Origin: Rhizobium sp.
Lineage (GTDB): Bacteria > Pseudomonadota > Alphaproteobacteria > Rhizobiales > Rhizobiaceae
Length of the DNA: 44,511 nt
Direction of reading: 5' to 3'
Assembly: GCA_002796995.1 (NCBI GenBank)
Contig: PEKW01000011.1
Span: 1 to 44,511, forward strand
Part shown: one piece after another, positions 14,491 through 24,115 of the stretch
Position numbering within the stretch: position 1 is the stretch's first letter
How the letters are laid out: every line of letters starts with the position of its first letter
Notes under the pieces: generated by a model
What the model was told of the DNA's origin: nothing
What the model saw: the letters and a program-made list of their open reading frames with translations, nothing else
The model's database searches: none
Position numbers and translations under genes: made by a program

Positions 14491-16020
14491 ATGGACAATG
14501 AAGGCTCGGGCACGGAATTCGTGCTGGAGGCGCGAGGCGTCAGCAAGATTTTCGGCCAGAACCGCGCGCTGAACGACGTGAACTTCGGGCTGAGGCCCGG
14601 CGAAGTCCATGCGCTTCTCGGCGAGAATGGCGCCGGCAAATCGACGCTCATCAAGATTCTGACGGGAGCCTATCAGCCGGATGCCGGCGACGTGATGCTC
14701 GACGGGGAACGCGTGCAGTTTCGCGATCCGCTCGACGCGCAGTCCTACGGCATCGGCACCGTCTATCAGGAGGTCAACCTCCTGCCCAACCGCTCGGTGG
14801 CGGAAAATCTCTATCTCGGGCACCAGCCGACGCGCTTCGGCTTCGTGCGCAAATCACTGATCGCGCGCAACGCCCGGATCCTGCTTGCCCGCTATGGTCT
14901 CGACATCGACGTGGAGGCCGAACTCGGCAGCTATTCCGTCGCCGTCCAGCAGATCGTCGCCATCTGCCGCGCCGTCGAGCTCTCCGGCAAGGTTCTCGTT
15001 CTCGACGAGCCCACCGCCAGCCTCGACAAGCAGGAGGTCGACCGGCTGTTCGAAGTGATCGCCACGCTCAAGGCCGAAGGCCTGGCGATCGTCTTCATCA
15101 CCCATTTCCTTGACCAGGTCTTTGCGATCTCCGACCGGGTGACAATCTTGAGGAACGGCAAGCTCATCGGAACCCGCCCGCTCGCCGGTCTGACGCGGAC
15201 CGATGTGGTGCGCATGATGCTGGGCAAGGACGTGACTTTCGTGCCGGCCGTCACCGGCATCGAGGAACGGGAAGCCGGTCCTCCCATGGTCGAGTTCGAC
15301 GCTTGCGGCAAGGTCGGCAAGGTGAAGCCGTTCTCCGTCCGAATCCACAAGGGCGAGGTGGTCGGCGTGGCCGGGTTGCTCGGCTCAGGGCGCACCGAAA
15401 TGGCGCGCGTGATGTTCGGCATTGACCAGACGGACAGCGGCGAAATCCGCGTCGACAAGAAACGGGTCGACTTGAAAAGCCCCGCCCAGGCGATCGCCCA
15501 TGGCTTCGGATTCTGTCCAGAGGACCGCAAGGCGGAGGGCATCCTCGGCGACCTGTCGGTGAGGGAGAACATCATCATCGCCCTTCAGGGCAAGCTCGGC
15601 TGGTTCCGCACGCTTAATCGCGACGAACAGATGGAAATCGCCGGCAAATTCGCCGAGGATCTCGATATTCGTGCCCATTCCTACGACATGCCGGTGAAGC
15701 TTCTCTCCGGCGGCAACCAGCAGAAGGTGATTCTCGCCCGCTGGCTGGCGACGGATCCGTCCTTCCTCATTCTCGACGAACCGACCCGGGGTATCGATGT
15801 GGGCGCCCATGCCGAGATCGTGCGCACCATCAGCCGGCTGCGCGAGGACGGCCTGGCGCTGATGGTCATTTCATCCGAACTCGACGAGATCGTCGCCTAT
15901 TCCTCGCGCGTCGTCGTCATGCGCGACCGGGAAATGGTCGCGGAGCTGCGCGGCGACGAGATCACGCCTTCCGTCATCGTCCAGGCGATCGCCGCCCAAC
16001 CCGAGGGAGAAACGGCATGA
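14491..16020 (+). CDS. ytfR: Sugar ABC transporter ATP-binding protein, two ATPase domains (YtfR-like)
   Basis: A 509-residue CUT2-type ATPase made of two ABC cassettes. The N-terminal cassette has Walker [11 protein letters not shown], a YSVAVQQIVAICRA signature region and the LDEPTASLD Walker B. The C-terminal one has the degenerate Walker A GLLGSGRTEM usual for the family, plus LSGGNQQKVILARWLA and LDEPTRGIDVGA. The ATG at 14491 follows an AGGGGAG ribosome site, better than any earlier start. Its stop codon overlaps the next start (ATGA). It powers uptake of the sugar bound by the YtfQ-like protein. Confidence 0.93.
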   Translation: MDNEGSGTEFVLEARGVSKIFGQNRALNDVNFGLRPGEVHALLGENGAGKSTLIKILTGAYQPDAGDVMLDGERVQFRDPLDAQSYGIGTVYQEVNLLPNRSVAENLYLGHQPTRFGFVRKSLIARNARILLARYGLDIDVEAELGSYSVAVQQIVAICRAVELSGKVLVLDEPTASLDKQEVDRLFEVIATLKAEGLAIVFITHFLDQVFAISDRVTILRNGKLIGTRPLAGLTRTDVVRMMLGKDVTFVPAVTGIEEREAGPPMVEFDACGKVGKVKPFSVRIHKGEVVGVAGLLGSGRTEMARVMFGIDQTDSGEIRVDKKRVDLKSPAQAIAHGFGFCPEDRKAEGILGDLSVRENIIIALQGKLGWFRTLNRDEQMEIAGKFAEDLDIRAHSYDMPVKLLSGGNQQKVILARWLATDPSFLILDEPTRGIDVGAHAEIVRTISRLREDGLALMVISSELDEIVAYSSRVVVMRDREMVAELRGDEITPSVIVQAIAAQPEGETA

Positions 16021-17024
16021 GGTCCATGCGCCTGACGCGGGCACTCAATCCGCAGACCATTGCGCTGCTCGGCGTGCTGTTCATCAACTGGCTGCTGTTC
16101 CCGGGTTTCTTTGACGTCACCTGGCAGGACGGACGTCTGTTCGGCAGCGTGATCGACGTTCTCAATCGCGGCGTGCCGGTTGCCATTCTCGCCATCGGCA
16201 TGACCGCGGTCATCGCCACGAAGGGCGTCGACCTTTCCGTCGGCGCGGTGATGGCCATTGCCGGCGCGGTGGCGGCAACCATGGTGACGGAAGGCTATCC
16301 GACCTATGTGGCGGTGCCGGCCGCGCTTGCGGCAGCGCTCGCATGCGGGTTGTGGAACGGTATCCTCGTCACCTATTTCGCCATCCAGCCGATCGTCGCC
16401 ACCCTTGTGCTTATGGTGGCGGGGCGGGGAATTGCGCAGCTGATCACCGAGGGTTCGATCGTCACCTTCTCGGACCCGGCGCTGATCTTCATCGGCACCG
16501 GCTCCTTCCTCGGCATGCCCATGCCGGTCATCATCGCGGCGGTGCTCCTGGTCGCCAGCGTCGTGGCCGTGCGGTCCACCGCGATCGGGTTGTTCATCGA
16601 GGCCGTCGGCGTCAATCGCGTCGCCGCCAGCCTGGCGGGCATTCGCAGCCGCCTGCTGCTGGTGTCGATCTACACTTTCTCGGGGCTCTGCGCCGGGATT
16701 TCCGGCATCATCATCGCCGGCGACATTCGCGGCGCCGACGCCAACAATGCCGGCCTCTGGCTTGAGCTCGACGCGATCCTTGCCGTGGTGATCGGCGGGA
16801 CGTCGCTGCTCGGCGGACGGTTCTCGATCGCCATGTCGGTCATGGGCGCGATCATCATCCAGGCGATGAACACGGGTATTCTGGTCTCGGGCTTCCCGCC
16901 GGAATTCAACCTCGTGGTCAAGGCCGGCGTCATCATTCTCATCCTCCTGATGCAGTCTCCGCTCGCAGGCAGGCTCATCGAGGCTCGGCGCAACAGCCGC
17001 CTCCTTTCGGGAAAATCTTCATGA
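16017..17024 (+). CDS. ytfT: Sugar ABC transporter permease (YtfT-like)
   Basis: A 335-residue inner-membrane protein of the AraH/RbsC/BPD_transp_2 type with about 8-10 hydrophobic helices. Typical motifs are VAILAIGMTAVIATKGVDLSVGAVMA (about 57-82) and the cytoplasmic loop VGVNRVAASLAGIR that contacts the ATPase. It overlaps both the ATPase and the next permease gene by 4 bases, so the subunits are made together. It forms a heterodimeric channel with the next protein. Confidence 0.92.
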   Translation: MRSMRLTRALNPQTIALLGVLFINWLLFPGFFDVTWQDGRLFGSVIDVLNRGVPVAILAIGMTAVIATKGVDLSVGAVMAIAGAVAATMVTEGYPTYVAVPAALAAALACGLWNGILVTYFAIQPIVATLVLMVAGRGIAQLITEGSIVTFSDPALIFIGTGSFLGMPMPVIIAAVLLVASVVAVRSTAIGLFIEAVGVNRVAASLAGIRSRLLLVSIYTFSGLCAGISGIIIAGDIRGADANNAGLWLELDAILAVVIGGTSLLGGRFSIAMSVMGAIIIQAMNTGILVSGFPPEFNLVVKAGVIILILLMQSPLAGRLIEARRNSRLLSGKSS

Positions 17025-18007
17025 ACCGCAGTCTCAGACCCCTTATGGCCACCGCCGTGATCTTCGCGCTCGCCTATGCGGCCAGCGTCCTGCAATACCC
17101 CGGCATGTTCTCGACCCGCGTTCTGGGCAATTTCCTCACCGACAACGCCTTTCTCGGCATTGCGGCGGTCGGCATGACCTTCGTCATCCTGGCGGGCGGC
17201 ATCGATCTTTCGGTCGGCGCGGTGATCGGTTTCACCGGCGTGATGATCGCGGTGCTGGTGTCCTGGTATGGCTTTCATCCGTTGGCCGCCTTTGTCGTCG
17301 TGCTGGCGATCTCGGCCGCGTTTGGCGCCGCGATGGGGGCCGCGGTCCACTATCTGCAGGTGCCATCCTTCATCGTGACGCTCGCCGGCATGTTCCTCGC
17401 ACGCGGCGTCGCCTCCGTCATCACGCAGGATTCGATCCCGGTTACCCACGAATTTTACACGACCGTCTCGTCGACCTATTTCCTGATGCCGGGCGGGGGA
17501 CGCATCAGCCTCATTGGCGGCCTGATGATCCTCGTCTTCATCGCCGGCGCGCTGCTGGCACACCGTACGCGCTTCGGCTCGTACGTCTACGCGCTCGGCG
17601 GCAATGCCACGTCCGCCCAGCTGATGGGCGTACCGGTGGCGCGCACCACCATCCTGATCTATACGCTGTCGGCCGTCCTGTCGGGTCTCGCGGGCATCGT
17701 TTTTTCGCTGTATACGTCGGCCGGCTATCCGCTGGCGGCGGTCGGCGTAGAGCTCGATGCGATCGGCGCGGTGGTGATCGGCGGCACGCTGCTGACCGGC
17801 GGCTACGGCTTCGTCTTCGGGACCTTCATCGGCGTCATGCTGCAGGGGCTGGTGCAGACCTACATCATCTTCGACGGGACGCTGTCCAGCTGGTGGACGA
17901 AGATCGTCATCGGCGCGCTGCTGTTCGTCTTCATCGTATTGCAGCGGCTGGTCTTCTCAGCATCTTCGGTGCGCGCAAGGGGTTTTTGGAAGTTGAAACA
18001 TGAGTGA
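17021..18007 (+). CDS. yjfF: Sugar ABC transporter permease (YjfF-like)
   Basis: This 328-residue second permease of the Ytf-type importer has the GMTFVILAGGIDLSVGAVIGFTG signature (about 51-73), the ALGGNATSAQLMGVPVARTTI loop and about 8-10 membrane helices. The combination of two distinct permeases with one double ATPase is what separates YtfQRT-YjfF systems from the ribose type. It overlaps the preceding permease gene by 4 bases and the following regulator gene by 8 bases. Confidence 0.92.
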   Translation: MNRSLRPLMATAVIFALAYAASVLQYPGMFSTRVLGNFLTDNAFLGIAAVGMTFVILAGGIDLSVGAVIGFTGVMIAVLVSWYGFHPLAAFVVVLAISAAFGAAMGAAVHYLQVPSFIVTLAGMFLARGVASVITQDSIPVTHEFYTTVSSTYFLMPGGGRISLIGGLMILVFIAGALLAHRTRFGSYVYALGGNATSAQLMGVPVARTTILIYTLSAVLSGLAGIVFSLYTSAGYPLAAVGVELDAIGAVVIGGTLLTGGYGFVFGTFIGVMLQGLVQTYIIFDGTLSSWWTKIVIGALLFVFIVLQRLVFSASSVRARGFWKLKHE

Positions 18008-18764
18008 ACCTGGCAGTCTGATCCGCGCGCGCTCCGGGCGGTCGGCTGCAGCCAATTTTCATTCCTTCATCATCAACGAGATCGGGGCCGGCATCGTCTC
18101 CGGCCGCTTTCCCGTGGGCTCCATCCTGCCGCGCGACGCCGAACTCATGGACATGTACGGCGTTTCGAGGACGGTGCTGCGGGAGGCGCTGAAGACGCTA
18201 GAAGCCAAGGGCCTGGTCGAGGCGCGGCCGAAGGTGGGCACGCGCGTTTCGCCGAGAAGCCGCTGGGCGCTGTTCGATCACCAGGTGCTGCTCTGGCATT
18301 TCGAGGCCGGGCTCGATCCGGTCTTCGTCGGCTATCTCTTCGACGTGCGGCGCCTGCTCGAGCTCGAGACAGTGCGGCTCGCGGCGAAGCTTCGCACCGC
18401 CGATCATATCCGCATGCTCTACTACTGGCTCCAGCAGATGAGCGTCTCGCGCGGCATGGCCGATTCCTTCGCGCTCGCCACCCTCGAACTGCATCGTGTG
18501 CTTGCCGATGCGGCGCAGAACCCGATGCTGCGCGCCGCCCTGGGCGTCACCGAATTCACGCTTGCGGCCGCGATGCCGGAAGGGGAGGGCCGCGACGACG
18601 ACAGCTCCTACGAGACCGCCGTTCTCAAGCGGCGCAACCTGGTGCAGTCAGTGGAAGCCGGCAGTGTCGCGGACGCGCAGGCTTGTATGATCGAGGCGAT
18701 CGAGATCGATTTCGACAGTGCCCAGGCCCGGATGGCAGGGGCGTCGTCAGCGGACGCAGGGTGA
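18000..18764 (+). CDS. FadR/FCD-type GntR transcriptional regulator
   Basis: A 254-residue regulator with an N-terminal winged helix (about 18-85: IGAGIVSGRFPVGSILPRDAELMDMYGVSRTVLREALKTLEAKGLV) and a C-terminal FCD ligand domain (about 95-235), where LLELETVRLAA and the helix with LELHRVLADAAQNP contribute metal or ligand residues. Its gene overlaps the last permease gene by 8 bases, so it is part of the transporter operon and probably controls it by feedback. The palindromes at 13297-13370 are candidate sites. Confidence 0.92.
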   Translation: MSEPGSLIRARSGRSAAANFHSFIINEIGAGIVSGRFPVGSILPRDAELMDMYGVSRTVLREALKTLEAKGLVEARPKVGTRVSPRSRWALFDHQVLLWHFEAGLDPVFVGYLFDVRRLLELETVRLAAKLRTADHIRMLYYWLQQMSVSRGMADSFALATLELHRVLADAAQNPMLRAALGVTEFTLAAAMPEGEGRDDDSSYETAVLKRRNLVQSVEAGSVADAQACMIEAIEIDFDSAQARMAGASSADAG

Positions 18765-18817
18765 GGAGAGGGCTATCAGCCCAGAGGCAATGGTCTGCCA
18801 GCCAGAGTCGTGTCCGC

Positions 18818-19531
18818 TCAGGCGACCGCGCGCAGTGAGGCGGCCTTGCCGAGTTGCAGCTTGCGGCAGCGCAGCGCCTCGTGCATCAGCACCTCGTCTG
18901 CGAAGGCGCGGGCATTTTCCCGGGCCTTTTCGAGATTGCTGACGCGACCGGCGGTCAACGTATGGAGCGTACCGCCGCAGTCGAACACATCACGGAAGGC
19001 CGACCGTTCGATGATCGGCGTGTCCATCACGTTGACGCGGCGCTCGGCCAGCAGGGTCTTCACGGTCTGCAGCGCGCGCGTCGTGACCATCGAGTTGACT
19101 CGGGTGAGGACGACCGAGAACGGGATGTGGATATTACCCTTGTCGGCCAGATACTGCATCAGCTCGATCACATGCGCGCCGCCCTGGGCGTCCATCGAAC
19201 AGCCCTGGATCGGGATCAGCACGTGGTTCGAATAGCCGATCGCCTTGGCGAGCAGCGGCGTGCGTGCGCCGGGCAGGTCGATCAGCACGTAGTCGGATTC
19301 GCTGCGGCTTTCCTGGATGTGCTTTTCAAGAGAGGCAAGGGTGACATAGGGGACGACCTTGACCGTCGTCTTGTCCGCGGAATTCTCGCGCCAGCGGGTG
19401 ATCCAGTATTGCGGGTCGGCGTCGAGCACGGTGACGCGGAAGCCCATCTGCTCGAGCTCGGTCGCCAGCAGGAGAACCGCGGTGGTCTTTCCCGCGCCGC
19501 CCTTGGTATTGGCAAAGGTGATGACCGGCAT
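18818..19531 (-). CDS. ParA/VirC1-like ATPase next to the chemotaxis operon
   Basis: A 237-residue deviant-Walker ATPase: MPVITFANTKGGAGKTTAVL has the KGGxGKT loop with the signature Lys10 and Lys15. VTVLDADPQYWITRWRE follows, then DYVLIDLPGARTPL (Walker B region). The chosen ATG follows CCGGAG at 9 bases; an upstream in-frame extension lacks a good ribosome site. The arrangement resembles VirC1 and other ParA proteins. No ParB gene or parS-like site is nearby. It lies 126 bases after CheB on the same strand, so it may position chemosensory arrays as ParC of Vibrio and PpfA of Rhodobacter do. That role is inferred from position. Confidence 0.88.
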   Translation of the reverse strand: MPVITFANTKGGAGKTTAVLLLATELEQMGFRVTVLDADPQYWITRWRENSADKTTVKVVPYVTLASLEKHIQESRSESDYVLIDLPGARTPLLAKAIGYSNHVLIPIQGCSMDAQGGAHVIELMQYLADKGNIHIPFSVVLTRVNSMVTTRALQTVKTLLAERRVNVMDTPIIERSAFRDVFDCGGTLHTLTAGRVSNLEKARENARAFADEVLMHEALRCRKLQLGKAASLRAVA

Positions 19532-19628
19532 TGTCGATACTCCGGGTGTCAGAACGAATCGCAGCCCGTACAAGAGGGATGCTTCTCAAGCTGAATGTTC
19601 GGCCATTTATGGTTAACGGATCTTGAAG

Positions 19629-19658
19629 GCCGCCAGCGAATTGTCGGCTTCTGGCGGC
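19629..19658 (-). terminator. Hairpin at the end of cheB
   Basis: GCCGCCAG at 19629-19636 and CTGGCGGC at 19651-19658 form a perfect 8-base stem immediately after the CheB stop, with a 14-base loop. There is no T run on the leftward transcript. It may end or trim the chemotaxis message before the ParA-like gene, or do nothing. Confidence 0.35.
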
Positions 19659-20740
19659 TAGCGGCGACGGTCCGCCGAAAGGATCTCATGGGCGATCTGG
19701 TCGAGCGGCACGATCTTGTCGACGCCGCCGCGCGCCACGGCCTCCTTGGGCATGCCGTAGACGACCGAGGTCGCCTCGTCCTGGGCGATGGTATAGGCGC
19801 CAGCGTCGTGCATTTCCGCCATGCCGCGCGCGCCGTCATCGCCCATGCCGGTCATGATGACGCCCATGGCGTTCGCCCCGGCGCCCCGTGCGGCCGACCG
19901 GAACAGCACGTCGACCGATGGCCGGTGCCGCGACACCAGCGGACCGGAGCGCACCGAGACGTGGTAGCGTGCGCCCTGCCGTTCCAGCAGCATGTGGTGG
20001 TCGCCGGGGGCGATCAGGACGTGGCCGCGCAAGACGGGATCGCCGTCGACGGCTTCCTTGACCTCCATCTCGCACAACGTGTTCAGCCGCTTGGCGAAGG
20101 CGGCGGTGAATTTCTCCGGCATGTGCTGGACGATGACGATGCCGGGCGCATTTGCCGGTAGCTGTTCGAGGAAGTCGCGCAGCGCTTCCGTGCCGCCGGT
20201 CGATGCCCCGACGCAGACCACCATTTCCGTGGTCTTGGCCATGGCCCGGCCGGTGGGCGGCGGCAGGACCGCATCGGCCGTCAGCTTTGCCGCCGGTCCG
20301 CTCATCGCGGCGCTGCGCCTCGTTCGGCCGACGACGCGGGCATGGGCGGCGCTCTTCACCACCTCGCAGATCCGCATTCCGGCTTCCGCCAGGTGGTCGG
20401 CAGCACCGATCTTCGGCTTAAGGATCACGTCGACGGCGCCGGCTTCCAGAGCCTGGAGCAGCGTTTCCGATCCCTGCTCGGTGAGCGACGAGCACATCAC
20501 GACGGGGATGGGACGCTGCGCCATGAGCTTGCGCAGGAAGGTGATGCCGTCCATGCGCGGCATCTCGACGTCGAGGGTGATGACGTCGGGGATCTCCTCC
20601 TGGATCTTGCGGGCCGCCATGAACGGGTCCGTCGCCGTGCCGATGACTTCGATGTCCGGGTCGGCCTCGAGAACGCGGCTCAGCGTTTGGCGGACGCTGG
20701 CGGAATCATCGATGATGAGGACTCGGACTTTCTTGGCCAT
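19658..20740 (-). CDS. cheB: CheB, receptor methylesterase/glutaminase response regulator
   Basis: This 360-residue protein has a receiver domain (1-120) with DD at 11-12, phospho-acceptor Asp57 ([13 protein letters not shown]) and the lysine in LKPKIG. A linker leads to the methylesterase domain (about 170-355). The catalytic Ser lies in [12 protein letters not shown], the His in [11 protein letters not shown] and the Asp in [11 protein letters not shown]. It removes methyl groups from receptor glutamates and so adapts the array. An ATG at 20740 is preferred over the TTG one codon upstream. It lies 9 bases after cheR. Confidence 0.96.
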   Translation of the reverse strand: MAKKVRVLIIDDSASVRQTLSRVLEADPDIEVIGTATDPFMAARKIQEEIPDVITLDVEMPRMDGITFLRKLMAQRPIPVVMCSSLTEQGSETLLQALEAGAVDVILKPKIGAADHLAEAGMRICEVVKSAAHARVVGRTRRSAAMSGPAAKLTADAVLPPPTGRAMAKTTEMVVCVGASTGGTEALRDFLEQLPANAPGIVIVQHMPEKFTAAFAKRLNTLCEMEVKEAVDGDPVLRGHVLIAPGDHHMLLERQGARYHVSVRSGPLVSRHRPSVDVLFRSAARGAGANAMGVIMTGMGDDGARGMAEMHDAGAYTIAQDEATSVVYGMPKEAVARGGVDKIVPLDQIAHEILSADRRR

Positions 20741-20749
20741 CAAACTGCG

Positions 20750-21601
20750 TCAGACCTTTTCGAAGACGGTGTTGGCCACCTGGCGGATCGGAAGGTCGAA
20801 ACCCGATACCGTCTCGGAATGCCCGATGAACAGATAGCCTCCCGGCACCAGGCAATCGATGAGGCGGGAGAGAACGCGGTGCTGGGTGGGCTTGTCGAAG
20901 TAGATCAGTACATTGCGGCAGAAGATGATGTGCATGGGGTCGCCGACGCCATAGCTCGGATCCATCAGGTTGAGGCGGGCGAAGCCGACCTTGGATCGCA
21001 GAGCGGGATGGATGCGAACCTCGCGGCGATGCGCATCGAGCGGAGTCATCACATAACGCCCGCGCAGTTCCGGCGGAACCGGGGCGACCATGTCGGCGCT
21101 GTAGATGCCGCGACGCGCGGTCTGCAGCACGTCGGTGCTGAGGTCGGTCGCAAGGATCGCGTAGTCCTGCTGCGGGCTGTCGCGGGTGAAGTCGTCGAGG
21201 ATCATGGCGATCGTATAGGGCTCTGCGCCCGTCGAGCACGCCGAACTCCAGATCCGGAAACGGCGCCGGTCCCTGGCTGCCAGTTTCGGCAGGGCTTGAT
21301 CGCGCAGGTACGCGAAGTGGTTCGGCTCGCGGAAGAAGTCCGTCTTGTTGGTGGTGACGGCGTCGATCAGGAAGACCTTCTCCTGTTCGAGCCCGTCGTG
21401 CTTGAACAGGTAGTCGCAATAGTCGTCGAAGCTGGAAATGCCGGTCGCCCGCAGGCGGCGACGCAGCCGGCCTTCCAGCATGGTCAGTTTGGTCGGCGGC
21501 ATCTTGATGCCGCTATAGTCATAGATGAAACGCGCGAGCTGATCGAAATTGCGTTTGCTGATGTGGTCTTCGACGCAGGCAACGGTGGCGACTGCAGACA
21601 T
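20750..21601 (-). CDS. cheR: CheR, chemotaxis protein methyltransferase
   Basis: A 283-residue S-adenosylmethionine-dependent methyltransferase. It has the N-terminal helical domain (about 15-85, with GRLRRRLRATGISSFDDYCDYL), the TTNKTDFFREPNHF motif and the SAM-binding IWSSACSTGAEPYTIAM. The later part has IIFCRNVLIYFDKPTQ and GYLFIGHSETV. It adds methyl groups to receptor glutamates, opposing CheB. It sits 18 bases downstream of a CheW gene and 9 bases before cheB in the same leftward operon. Confidence 0.96.
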   Translation of the reverse strand: MSAVATVACVEDHISKRNFDQLARFIYDYSGIKMPPTKLTMLEGRLRRRLRATGISSFDDYCDYLFKHDGLEQEKVFLIDAVTTNKTDFFREPNHFAYLRDQALPKLAARDRRRFRIWSSACSTGAEPYTIAMILDDFTRDSPQQDYAILATDLSTDVLQTARRGIYSADMVAPVPPELRGRYVMTPLDAHRREVRIHPALRSKVGFARLNLMDPSYGVGDPMHIIFCRNVLIYFDKPTQHRVLSRLIDCLVPGGYLFIGHSETVSGFDLPIRQVANTVFEKV

Positions 21602-21619
21602 GCATGGGTTCCAGTCAGG

Positions 21620-22105
21620 TCAGGCGGCGTTACGGGCGGAGAGCAGGGCGGTATCGCCGCTCGACAGAAGCCGGGCGAGATCGACGATGACGACGAAGCC
21701 CTCATCGCGGCGCACGACGCCGGCGATGTAGTCCGAGCTCCAGCGAACGCCGATCTCCGGTGCCGCCTCGATCTGGCTCTTGCGGAACGGGATGACCTCG
21801 AACACCCGGTCGGCGACCATGCCGAGCGAAAGCGTGCGGGATTCGAGCGGGATGTCGAGCACCAGGACGCGGGTGTTGGGGGTGGGCTCGGTCTTGGGAA
21901 GACCGAGCTTGAGCCTCAGATCGATGGTCGGCACGCCCTGGCCGCGCACGTCGCGCAGCCCGAGCAGATAGTCCGGACCGTTGGGGATGCGGAACAGTTC
22001 CTCGTAGTCGAGAATTTCGCGCACCACCTGGACCGGCACGGCAAAGACTTCCTTGCCGAGCGCGAAGGTCACGAACTGGGCTTCATCGGACATGCCGGCC
22101 ATCAT
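21620..22105 (-). CDS. cheW: CheW coupling protein (first of two)
   Basis: A 161-residue single CheW domain with [24 protein letters not shown] at the start and [15 protein letters not shown] in the middle. It contains the conserved [11 protein letters not shown] segment. It bridges the receptors to CheA. Its ATG at 22105 overlaps the stop of the upstream MCP gene (ATGA), with GGAGAGCGC as the ribosome site; a second ATG follows immediately. It is clearly divergent from the other CheW of the operon, so each may favour a different receptor. Confidence 0.94.
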   Translation of the reverse strand: MMAGMSDEAQFVTFALGKEVFAVPVQVVREILDYEELFRIPNGPDYLLGLRDVRGQGVPTIDLRLKLGLPKTEPTPNTRVLVLDIPLESRTLSLGMVADRVFEVIPFRKSQIEAAPEIGVRWSSDYIAGVVRRDEGFVVIVDLARLLSSGDTALLSARNAA

Positions 22106-23901
22106 GCGCTCTCCTTGAATTCGCTGTCGGTTGCGTCAGGACCACCCATGCTGAGGTCGAGGGCGAAGCCCTTGACCCGTGCCTGCTGCGCGGCAACGCT
22201 GGTCGAAGGCTTCTGCACGGGGCGAACCGGCGCCTTGGCGACGGGGGCGGGGCGGCCGCCTGCGGCCTTCTTCGGCTGGATGCCGCGGGCGGCATTGTCG
22301 ACCTTGAAGAAGGCGATCGAGCTCTGCAGCTCTTCCGCCTGGGCGGCCAGTTCTTCCGAGGTCGCCGACATTTCTTCCGAGGCGCCGGCATTCTGCTGGG
22401 TCACCTTGTCGAGCTGCTGGATCGCCTCGTTGATCTGGGCGGCACCGATGTCCTGCTCGCGGCAGGCGGCGGAGATTTCAGCCACCAGTTCGGCGGTCTT
22501 GCGGATATCCGGCACCAGACGGTTCAGCATCTCGCCGGCATTCTGGGCCGACTGTACGGTCTCGCCCGACATGGCGCTGATCTCGGCTGCGGCCGACTGC
22601 GAGCGCTCGGCCAGCTTGCGCACCTCGGAGGCGACGACGGCAAAGCCCTTGCCGTGTTCGCCGGCACGGGCGGCCTCGACCGCGGCGTTGAGGGCGAGAA
22701 GGTCGGTCTGGCGGGCGATTTCCTGGACGATCGAGATCTTTTCGGCGATCGTGCGCATGGCGGCCACGGCGCGGTTGACGGCATCGCCAGAGGTTTCGGC
22801 ATCCTTGGCCGACTGGCGGGCGATCTTTTCCGTCTGGGCGGCGTTGTCGGCGTTCTGCTTGATGTTGGCGGCCATCTGCTCCATCGAGGCGGAGGCCTCT
22901 TCGGCCGAAGCGGCCTGTTCGGTAGCACCCTGGCTCAGCTGCTCGGAGCTGGCCGAGAGTTCCTGGCTGCCCGAGGAGACGTTGTCGGAGGCCGACAGCG
23001 CATCGGCAACGACGCCCCGCAGGCGCTCCACCATGCTGGCCAAGGCCAGACCCAGCGTGTCCTTCTCGGACTGCGGTTTCGGCGTGACCATCAGATCGCC
23101 CTCGGCGATCTTCTCGGCAACGTTCGCCATTTCCTTCAGGTTGGAGGTCATGCGATTGATCGTGTCGACGAGGTCCTTGATCTCGTCATTGGTCTTCATC
23201 TCGACGTTCTGGTCGAGATCGCCAATCGCGACCGCTTCGGCCACCGCCATGATCTTGCGCAGGCCGGCGCTGATGCCGAGCGCGATCCAAAGAGCCGTAC
23301 CGGCAGCCACCAGGGTGGCGATGACGGAGATCGAGATCAGCAGGGTGCGGGTGGTGTTGTAGGCGGAGTCGGTCGTCGCTTTGGCCTGCTGCAGGCGATC
23401 GCGGTTGATCTGCACGCCTTCTTCGAGCTTCTTGGTCAGCGCGTTGGCGTCGTCGCGGCCTTCATTGGAGGATACCTGCGATGCACCGGCGGTGTTGCCG
23501 CTGGCGACGAGTTCGTGGATGCGGCTGTCGCTGGCCTCGAACTTGTCGATGATGGTGCGCAGTTCCTGCCAGAAGTCGCGGGTCGCGGCGCTTGCCGTCG
23601 ATGCCATTTCCTCGAAGATCTGACGGAATTCCGCCCGGCTCTCATTGCTGGCGTCGATGAAGCGCTGCGCTTCCTGCGGCGTAGCCGCTAGGATCATGTT
23701 CTTCTGCGCGCGCACCGTCGTCAGGGAAATGGCGTTCATCTGCTGCATGCGGTCGAGCCGCATGACGGTGACATCGATCACCTCGTCCATGTCCGCCTTG
23801 GAATTGGCCAGGCTGAAAATGCCGTAGCCGGCCGTGCCGACAAGCATGAGGATGAGAAAGCCGAAGGCGATCGCAAGCTTGAGTTTGATGGTGAAACGCA
23901 T
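22102..23901 (-). CDS. Methyl-accepting chemotaxis protein, transmembrane
   Basis: A 599-residue receptor. TM1 is at about 8-30 ([20 protein letters not shown]), with a helical periplasmic domain of about 160 residues. TM2 is around 192-218, followed by a HAMP domain and a second HAMP-like segment ([15 protein letters not shown]), then the signalling domain. The tip is canonical ([22 protein letters not shown]). From MVERLRGV to FFKVD and beyond it is almost identical to the next receptor. The variable proline/alanine linker is followed by a conserved tail, [19 protein letters not shown]. The ATG at 23901 is chosen because TM1 starts at once. Confidence 0.95.
   Translation of the reverse strand: MRFTIKLKLAIAFGFLILMLVGTAGYGIFSLANSKADMDEVIDVTVMRLDRMQQMNAISLTTVRAQKNMILAATPQEAQRFIDASNESRAEFRQIFEEMASTASAATRDFWQELRTIIDKFEASDSRIHELVASGNTAGASQVSSNEGRDDANALTKKLEEGVQINRDRLQQAKATTDSAYNTTRTLLISISVIATLVAAGTALWIALGISAGLRKIMAVAEAVAIGDLDQNVEMKTNDEIKDLVDTINRMTSNLKEMANVAEKIAEGDLMVTPKPQSEKDTLGLALASMVERLRGVVADALSASDNVSSGSQELSASSEQLSQGATEQAASAEEASASMEQMAANIKQNADNAAQTEKIARQSAKDAETSGDAVNRAVAAMRTIAEKISIVQEIARQTDLLALNAAVEAARAGEHGKGFAVVASEVRKLAERSQSAAAEISAMSGETVQSAQNAGEMLNRLVPDIRKTAELVAEISAACREQDIGAAQINEAIQQLDKVTQQNAGASEEMSATSEELAAQAEELQSSIAFFKVDNAARGIQPKKAAGGRPAPVAKAPVRPVQKPSTSVAAQQARVKGFALDLSMGGPDATDSEFKESA
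22270..23034 (-). repeat. Duplicated MCP signalling-domain block, copy 1
   Basis: 255 codons that match 24290-25054 (offset 2020 bases) with a single amino-acid difference (Asn versus Ser just after FFKVD). Scattered synonymous differences are present at the DNA level. Outside the block the two receptors are unrelated in their sensory parts and linkers. Confidence 0.9.
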
Positions 23902-24065
23902 GTTCCTGGATCCCGGATGTGTGTCGGTGGATGGAGCGACGGATGTCTGTCGCAGTGCTGGTGGCAAGCCGGCGCTTCAAGGAAGGGAGGCGATCCATTC
24001 ACCTCTTGCTTCGATGGCTTTCCGGCACTTGCGGTCCCAGCGCATACACACGCGGGTCCTGGCTA

Positions 24066-24088
24066 CGGCGCCCCCCTCAAGGGCGCCG
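24066..24088 (-). terminator. Hairpin between the two MCP genes
   Basis: CGGCGCCC at 24066-24073 and GGGCGCCG at 24081-24088 form a perfect 8-base stem with a 7-base loop, 28 bases past the stop of the upstream receptor gene. No T run follows on the leftward transcript. It probably tunes or partly stops transcription; the 214-base gap holds no gene. Confidence 0.4.
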
Positions 24089-24115
24089 CACAGTCTCACT
24101 CCTCCCAGAGAACGC

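Noticed and set aside
20342..23362. Very long open frame on the plus strand opposite cheB-cheR-cheW and the first MCP
   Set aside because: It is antisense to clear chemotaxis genes, and its composition (G, D, H, R-rich) is what high-GC third positions create on the opposite strand. No family resemblance.
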